Notes under the pieces: generated by a model | The model's database searches: none | What the model saw: the letters and a program-made list of their open reading frames with translations, nothing else | What the model was told of the DNA's origin: nothing | Shown: positions 49,592 to 54,369 of the stretch, piece by piece | How the letters are laid out: each line of letters begins with the position of its first letter | How positions within the stretch are numbered: the stretch's first letter is position 1 | Made by a program: the position numbers and the translations under genes | Origin: JBFHQE01 sp041592335 | GTDB taxonomy: Bacteria > Pseudomonadota > Gammaproteobacteria > Thiohalobacterales > Thiohalobacteraceae | Direction: 5' to 3' | Length of the DNA stretch: 54,369 nucleotides | NCBI GenBank assembly: GCA_041592335.1 | Contig: JBFHQE010000016.1 | Location: 1 to 54,369 of the forward strand

Positions 49592-50874
49592 TGCACTTCC
49601 CCCATCGCCCAGGGATCAAGCCCCTGCAGCAAATCCAGTTCCGCCCAGGCCAGTAGCAGCGCATAGTCCGCCTGCGCCTGCAGCAAGCGCGCCCGGGTCG
49701 ATTCCACCATGGCATCGCCCAGATCCGTGGCCACTTCCATTTCATACAGCAACCGGCTGCGATCCAGGTACAGTTCACGATAATCCATGCGTGTCAGTGC
49801 CGCATCGCGTTCGGCCTGCAACACCTGGATACGCTCCCAAACCTGCGCCGCGCGTTGCCGCATCTGCATCGCTACCGCGTCGCGCTCCGCCTTGGCCTGT
49901 TGCCATTGCGCAATCGCGCGCTGCTTCTCCGCGCTGACACGGCCGCCGGTTAACAGGGGCACGTTGAGCTCTATACCTGCAATCCATTCGTCGCGGGAAC
50001 TGCGTTCCTTTTCGTAATCATAAGCACCCGCCTTGCCATACAGGCTTGGCCGGTTACCGCCCTGGGCCGCCTCTATGGATTGTTGCGCGGCGGAGATAGC
50101 CACGTCGGCCATGCGCAATTCCGGGTTCGCTTCGGCAAGATTACTCATTACATCGTTCAATGACGGTAATGCCCGTTCGAGCGCGGCCAGATCCGGTTCG
50201 GCCAGAATCCGCGGCCGATCCTCATTGTTACCCAGCACTTCAGCCAGCAGCATACGCGTGGTGCGTTGCCGCGCCTGGGCGGCAAAACGCTTGCTGCGGG
50301 TGTCCTGGTATTCCGTTTCAATCGCCATCAGGTCGATATCGGATACCTGGCCCAATGCATGCCGGTCGCGCGCCTTATCCAGCGTGACATAGGCAATGGC
50401 CATGGCTTCATCAGCCACCCGGAAGGCGTGATCCGCCAGCAGCACATCCAGATAATGTTGCACGATTAACAGACGATATTGATCCAGCACCGCGCGGGAT
50501 TGCAGCGCCTGTTGTTCAAGTGTCATTTCGCCCGCGGCGACCCGGGCCCGGGTCACGCCAAAGTCATAAAGTTTTTTACGCAGTTCGAGCCCAATCCAGG
50601 AATCGTTGCGCGAAGTGTCCGTTGCCAGCTCGGACGGCTCGATATACAGGGCTTCGCCACGCAGGTTCAGTTGCAGGCCAGTGTCCGAACGCGTCAACGC
50701 CAGATTAGCTTCCGCTTCCTGTTGTTGCGCCTGGGCACGGGCATAGGCGGGATAAGCGTTGCTGGCCATATCTATGGCCTGCTTCAGCGTCATGGGATCG
50801 GGAAAGTTTTGCGCCACGCTCACGCGCAGCATACACAAGAGACTAACCGCCAGAAGAACTCTCTTTGCTGTCAT
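49588..50874 (-). CDS. TolC-family outer-membrane channel
   Basis: 428 residues from ATG 50874; the frame extends to 50901 but the signal peptide starts here (about 1-22, LLCMLRVSVA). The mature protein is rich in long helices with heptad-like repeats and shows the internal duplication of outer-membrane efflux proteins (ARAQAQQQEAEANLALTRS in the first half, ADVAISAAQQSIEAAQGGNRPSLYGKAG in the second). It should form the exit duct for the adaptor encoded next. It is preceded at 41 bases by two thioredoxin-fold genes, possibly in the same transcript. Confidence 0.88.
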   Translation of the reverse strand: MTAKRVLLAVSLLCMLRVSVAQNFPDPMTLKQAIDMASNAYPAYARAQAQQQEAEANLALTRSDTGLQLNLRGEALYIEPSELATDTSRNDSWIGLELRKKLYDFGVTRARVAAGEMTLEQQALQSRAVLDQYRLLIVQHYLDVLLADHAFRVADEAMAIAYVTLDKARDRHALGQVSDIDLMAIETEYQDTRSKRFAAQARQRTTRMLLAEVLGNNEDRPRILAEPDLAALERALPSLNDVMSNLAEANPELRMADVAISAAQQSIEAAQGGNRPSLYGKAGAYDYEKERSSRDEWIAGIELNVPLLTGGRVSAEKQRAIAQWQQAKAERDAVAMQMRQRAAQVWERIQVLQAERDAALTRMDYRELYLDRSRLLYEMEVATDLGDAMVESTRARLLQAQADYALLLAWAELDLLQGLDPWAMGEVQ

Positions 50875-50915
50875 ACGGCCGTATGCTCCAAGCAAGCGCA
50901 TGCCAAGTCAATGGG

Positions 50916-51485
50916 TCAGTTTGGCAATGTTATTTCGGCCGGGGCGCGATAGCCAACGCCACCCTTGTTGCGCTGCTCACGCTTGTAGCGCGTAAAGGAC
51001 ATATCCCGGTAGGATCCATTGATCACATACTCGCCGAGCAAGAGAAATTCTTCCGTGTCGCGGGTCGGGCCGGTGTAGCGCGCAATGCTTTCGCCGTTCA
51101 GATCCACAAAGAGGAACACCGGCGTTGCGCGCACGCGGTTATGCTCAAAAGCAAAATCCTTTTCCGCAACCGTGTTGCCCTGGAAGTCGACAATCTCCAC
51201 GTCGCCTTCGATATCCACCCGGAAAATCTGGAAGTGTGCCTTGTAATAATCCTGTACTTCCGGCTGGTTCAGCACGGTCTCTTTCATGCGATGACAGAAG
51301 GGACATTCGTCCATTTCAAAAAACAGCAACACACCCTGCTTGCCTTCTTCTTTTGCAATCGCCAGCTCTTCCTGAAAATCACCCAGGCTCTGGTCGAAAA
51401 AATAGGTCGCGGCATCACGCGGCGCCGCGGCCTGCGCCAGTGATACCAGGGAGGCAAGCATCAGGGTTAGCAGGTACCGGTACAT
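50916..51485 (-). CDS. Periplasmic thioredoxin-fold protein (SoxW-like)
   Basis: 189 residues with a signal peptide (about 1-19, SLAQA) and a thioredoxin-like fold of the DsbD-gamma/SoxW kind: LLFFEMDECPFCHRMKE with redox Cys61-Pro-Phe-Cys64, and ATPVFLFVDLNGE with the cis-Pro. The C-terminus (KREQRNKGGVGYRAPAEITLPN) extends beyond the fold. Its start overlaps the TlpA-like gene by 19 bases. It probably reduces or isomerises disulfides in the periplasm; the specific client is unknown. Confidence 0.87.
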   Translation of the reverse strand: MYRYLLTLMLASLVSLAQAAAPRDAATYFFDQSLGDFQEELAIAKEEGKQGVLLFFEMDECPFCHRMKETVLNQPEVQDYYKAHFQIFRVDIEGDVEIVDFQGNTVAEKDFAFEHNRVRATPVFLFVDLNGESIARYTGPTRDTEEFLLLGEYVINGSYRDMSFTRYKREQRNKGGVGYRAPAEITLPN

Positions 51486-51997
51486 TTTTTCTCCATTGAC
51501 TGGCTCGCGGCCTGGCGGGCCGCTTTCTTACGCGCAATGAAATCTTCAATCACGTCCGAAGTGATGGTGCCCACCTGGCGGGCTACCGGCTCACCTTCCG
51601 GTGAAATGATATAGGTGGTCGGCAAACCGCCGATCGGCAGGCGCTCGTGAGCCGGATCGATACCATTGGTGCGCACGACCGGATAGCTGACAAAATAGTT
51701 GTCGATAAATGCGTTCAACTGTGGCAGCGGGATATTCTCATGATTCACCCCGATGACCACGGCATCCTGATCGTGAAAGCGCTCGTGAAAGGTCATCAAG
51801 TCCGGAATCTCTTCCAGGCAGGGCGGGCACCAGGTCGCCCAGTAATTCACGATTACCCATTTGCCACGGTAATCCGACAATGAAATCTGCTTTCCGTCCA
51901 CGGATGGCAGGGTGAAGTCCAGCGGCTCAGCCTGCAGGGCGCCCGCCAGAAACAGCCAGCCGACCAAAACCCCAAGTAACCTGTTTACTTTTTTCAT
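51467..51997 (-). CDS. TlpA/ResA-type thiol-disulfide oxidoreductase
   Basis: 176 residues with a signal peptide or anchor (about 1-23) and a TlpA-like thioredoxin domain: VNYWATWCPPCLEEIPDL with Cys57-Pro-Pro-Cys60, and GGLPTTYIISPEG with the cis-Pro. Such proteins keep apo-cytochrome c or copper-site cysteines reduced. The tail ends KKCTGTC, an extra Cys pair encoded in the overlap with the next gene. It is divergent from the fumarase gene and first of a run that continues with the SoxW-like, TolC and HlyD genes. Confidence 0.88.
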   Translation of the reverse strand: MKKVNRLLGVLVGWLFLAGALQAEPLDFTLPSVDGKQISLSDYRGKWVIVNYWATWCPPCLEEIPDLMTFHERFHDQDAVVIGVNHENIPLPQLNAFIDNYFVSYPVVRTNGIDPAHERLPIGGLPTTYIISPEGEPVARQVGTITSDVIEDFIARKKAARQAASQSMEKKCTGTC

Positions 51998-52120
51998 ATC
52001 GCTTCGCTTAATTCCATTTCAAGACCCAATTATGCCCTGTTTCTCTCAAAAAACAGACCGTCTACAATGCTAGAGACGAACCAGACCCCCAAAAGTTTCC
52101 ATCCGAACGGATATTTTTCT

Positions 52121-53647
52121 ATGACAATCATCAAACAGGATGACCTGATCAGCAGTATTGCCGACAGCCTGCAGTATATTTCGTACTTTCATCCGCTGGA
52201 CTTTATCCACGCCATGGCGGATGCCTACGAAAAAGAACAATCCCCCGCCGCGAAAGACGCCATCGCCCAGATCCTGGTGAACTCGCGCATGTGCGCCGAG
52301 GGGCACCGTCCCGTCTGCCAGGACACCGGCATCGTCACCCTGTTTGCCAAAATCGGCATGGATGTCCGCTGGGATGCCGAGATGAGCTTCAACGACATGA
52401 TCAACGAGGGCGTGCGACGAGCCTACCTCAATCCCGACAACCCGCTGCGCGCCTCGATAGTGGCCGACCCGGACGGGGCGCGGAAAAACACCGGCGACAA
52501 CACTCCGGCCGTGATCCATGTGGAGATGGTACCGGGCGACAAGCTGGATATCACCGTGGCCGCCAAGGGCGGCGGTTCGGAGAACAAGGCCAAATTCGCC
52601 ATTCTCAATCCCAGCGACAGCCTGGTGGACTGGGTACTCAAGCAGGTGCCGACCATGGGCGCGGGCTGGTGCCCGCCGGGCATGCTGGGTATCGGCATTG
52701 GCGGCACGGCAGAAAAGGCCATGCTGCTGGCCAAGGAATCCCTGATGGATCCCGTGGATATTCAGGCACTGAAACAGCGCGGCCCAGCGACCCATGCCGA
52801 AGAGCTGCGCCTGGAATTACTCGACAAGGTCAATGCCCTGGGTATCGGCGCGCAGGGTCTCGGCGGCCTGACCACGGTCCTGGATATCAAGATCAAGGAG
52901 TACCCGACCCATGCCGCCTCCAAGCCGGTGGCCATTATCCCTAACTGCGCCGCCACCCGGCATGTGCACTTCACGCTGGACGGTTCCGGCCCGGCCGACC
53001 TGGCACCACCCAGCCTGGACCAGTGGCCCGACATCACCTGGGCACCGGCACCCGGCACCCGGCGCGTCGATCTGGAAACAGTCACCCGCGCTGAAACAGC
53101 GCAATGGCAACCCGGCGACACCCTGCTGCTCAGCGGCAAACTGCTGACCGGCCGCGACGCCGCGCACAAGCGCCTGATCGACATGATCAACCGGAGCGAA
53201 CCGCTGCCGGTGGATTTCACCAACCGCTTCATCTATTACGTCGGGCCGGTCGACCCGGTACGTGACGAAGCCGTGGGACCCGCCGGACCCACCACCGCCA
53301 CGCGCATGGACAAGTTCACCGAAACCCTGCTGGCGAACACCGGCCTGCTCGGCATGATCGGTAAGGCCGAACGCGGCCCAACCGCCATTGATTCGATCCG
53401 CAAACACCAGTCCACCTATCTCATCGCCACCGGCGGTGCCGCTTACCTGGTGTCCAGGGCCATCAGAAAATCGCGCGTCCTTGCCTTCGAAGAAATGGGC
53501 ATGGAAGCGATCTATGAGTTCGATGTCGTGGATATGCCGGTAACGGTCGCCGTTGATTCAAGAGGAGAATCCGTGCACGCCAGCGGCCCCGCCGAATGGC
53601 AGCGTCGCATCGCCGGTATTCCGATTGTGGAAGATCCCCAGAGGTAG
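52121..53647 (+). CDS. fumA: Fumarate hydratase class I
   Basis: Iron-sulfur fumarase of the TCA cycle, oxygen-sensitive. It has 508 residues from ATG 52121; the frame back to 52067 lacks family similarity. Three cluster cysteines are visible: Cys66 in RPVCQDTG, one in GAGWCPPGMLGIGIGGT and one in IPNCAATRHVHF. Both alpha and beta domains are in one chain, as in E. coli FumA. A weak promoter (TACAAT at 52063-52068) and a short palindrome ATCCG-AA-CGGAT (about 52101-52112) lie in the leader. Its product and substrate link to NadB, which can use fumarate. Confidence 0.95.
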   Translation: MTIIKQDDLISSIADSLQYISYFHPLDFIHAMADAYEKEQSPAAKDAIAQILVNSRMCAEGHRPVCQDTGIVTLFAKIGMDVRWDAEMSFNDMINEGVRRAYLNPDNPLRASIVADPDGARKNTGDNTPAVIHVEMVPGDKLDITVAAKGGGSENKAKFAILNPSDSLVDWVLKQVPTMGAGWCPPGMLGIGIGGTAEKAMLLAKESLMDPVDIQALKQRGPATHAEELRLELLDKVNALGIGAQGLGGLTTVLDIKIKEYPTHAASKPVAIIPNCAATRHVHFTLDGSGPADLAPPSLDQWPDITWAPAPGTRRVDLETVTRAETAQWQPGDTLLLSGKLLTGRDAAHKRLIDMINRSEPLPVDFTNRFIYYVGPVDPVRDEAVGPAGPTTATRMDKFTETLLANTGLLGMIGKAERGPTAIDSIRKHQSTYLIATGGAAYLVSRAIRKSRVLAFEEMGMEAIYEFDVVDMPVTVAVDSRGESVHASGPAEWQRRIAGIPIVEDPQR

Positions 53648-53712
53648 CCAATACGGCAACAGGCCCGTATCATTCAGCACTATTAAAAATATACCAATCT
53701 GGGAGCGCAGCC

Positions 53713-54369
53713 TTGCTGCTAAAAGTCAGGTCACAGGAAAACACGCCCGGGGTCGATATCCGGCCAGCGCCGCTCAAGGAATGGCTGGAAAGCCTGCCTT
53801 ACACCAACACCCTGACGGTCTGCGGTGAGCTGCAGCAACGATTGCGCGATATCAATCAGCAGCAACTGCCCTCCATCAAGCACTTCGAACTGCTGCTGAG
53901 TTTTAACAGCCCGTTCGAGCGCATCCACGAAAGCCTGCGCATGCTGGATAAATCCGCCGATCCGACCGTGGCGCCGCAACTCGCCATACTGCACAGCCTC
54001 ACCGATGAAATGCTGATGGGCTACAAGTATGTCATCAACAATTCATTGGCGGAAAAACGCTGGGGCACGCCCAAACACCTCGTGACAGCGGTGAACTATG
54101 CCGCCCATCTGTTATCGCTGGTCATCACTGGCGACTGGCAACGCTATTTACTTACCAATGAACTGCACTGGTACGAGGCGAGCCAGTTATACGCCATTGC
54201 CGAACAGAAAAAGATGGGCACCTCGGTTGCCGAGCTGCCGCAGGCCCAACAGGGGCTTTCCGCCCTGCGCACTTACCCGTTGATCGCCATGTTGCGCCTG
54301 GCCGATCCCTATCGCATGCCCTCCGAGCTGGTCTGGGAGGCCTACTACTACCTGAATCACCATATCAAC
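53713..54369 (+). CDS. Unidentified protein, 5' part, runs off the window
   Basis: An open frame of 219 codons to the window end without a stop. The start is TTG at 53713, seven bases after GGGAG (53702-53705). The first 219 residues are mostly helical and soluble with no signal peptide: LKEWLESLPYTNT, LRDINQQQLPSIKHFELLL, LTDEMLMGYKYVINNSL and LTNELHWYEASQLYAIAEQ. It resembles the helical N-terminal parts of some long gammaproteobacterial proteins that end in a PilZ domain, but the diagnostic part is outside the window and this is a weak impression. Between fumarase and this gene only a 6-base hairpin (ATACGG/CCGTAT, 53651-53670) was seen. Confidence 0.7.
   Translation, partial: MLLKVRSQENTPGVDIRPAPLKEWLESLPYTNTLTVCGELQQRLRDINQQQLPSIKHFELLLSFNSPFERIHESLRMLDKSADPTVAPQLAILHSLTDEMLMGYKYVINNSLAEKRWGTPKHLVTAVNYAAHLLSLVITGDWQRYLLTNELHWYEASQLYAIAEQKKMGTSVAELPQAQQGLSALRTYPLIAMLRLADPYRMPSELVWEAYYYLNHHIN

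Overview
This window is from a gammaproteobacterial chromosome. The evidence is gene order: rpoE-rseA-rseB-rseC-degP-lepA-lepB-rnc-era-recO-pdxJ-acpS with nadB divergent, a barA/gacS kinase close to cysM and rlmD, xseB-ispA-dxs, and nrdR-ribD-ribE-ribBA-ribH-nusB-thiL-pgpA. It is GC-rich and densely coded. No phage, transposase, CRISPR array, tRNA or rRNA gene was seen. I would not place it more finely than Gammaproteobacteria.

Layout. 1-5.1 kb: a short rubrerythrin (-) behind a promoter with two identical-spaced operators, then a + operon for exonuclease VII small subunit, isoprenoid precursors (ispA, dxs) and pterins (queD, folE2), closed by a bidirectional terminator. 5.1-7.1 kb: a c-di-GMP pair (HD-GYP phosphodiesterase, PilZ protein). 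7.1-15.1 kb: a long - strand run glyA-nrdR-ribD-ribE-ribBA-ribH-nusB-thiL-pgpA-aspartic protease (riboflavin, thiamine, phospholipid, one-carbon metabolism). 15.4-18.0 kb: a globin-coupled PAS-PAS-GGDEF-EAL protein. 18.3-20.5 kb: ettA and a small membrane protein (+). 20.4-26.4 kb: rlmD, a PolB-type exonuclease, ydbL, ydbH and cysM (-). 26.5-32.4 kb: a + operon of TonB-dependent receptor, periplasmic substrate-binding protein and a BarA/GacS-type hybrid kinase. 32.4-43.3 kb: the - strand rpoE envelope-stress and lep/rnc/era/recO/pdxJ/acpS superoperon. 43.5-45.1 kb: nadB (+). 45.2-45.45 kb: a nested inverted-repeat element. 45.5-48.5 kb: znuA-znuC-znuB-zur (-) behind a promoter overlapped by a Zur-like box. 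48.6-52.0 kb: two thioredoxin-fold proteins, TolC-type and HlyD-type efflux parts without a pump, and an acylphosphatase (-). 52.1 kb to the end: class I fumarase and the start of an unidentified protein.

Most noteworthy. (1) A structured intergenic repeat in two copies (1802-1873 and 22618-22694). Both copies read the same way relative to transcription, share a conserved loop with two TCGCTC motifs, and have outer stems that differ in sequence but keep pairing; I do not recognise it. (2) The receptor / binding protein / BarA kinase operon, which could deliver the still unclear BarA signal. (3) A ydbH-ydbL locus in which YdbL is a lipoprotein and no ynbE is present. (4) Operators in the rubrerythrin promoter of the kind used by Fur-family PerR/Irr regulators. 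(5) REP elements that supply the stop codons of both ribD and ribE.
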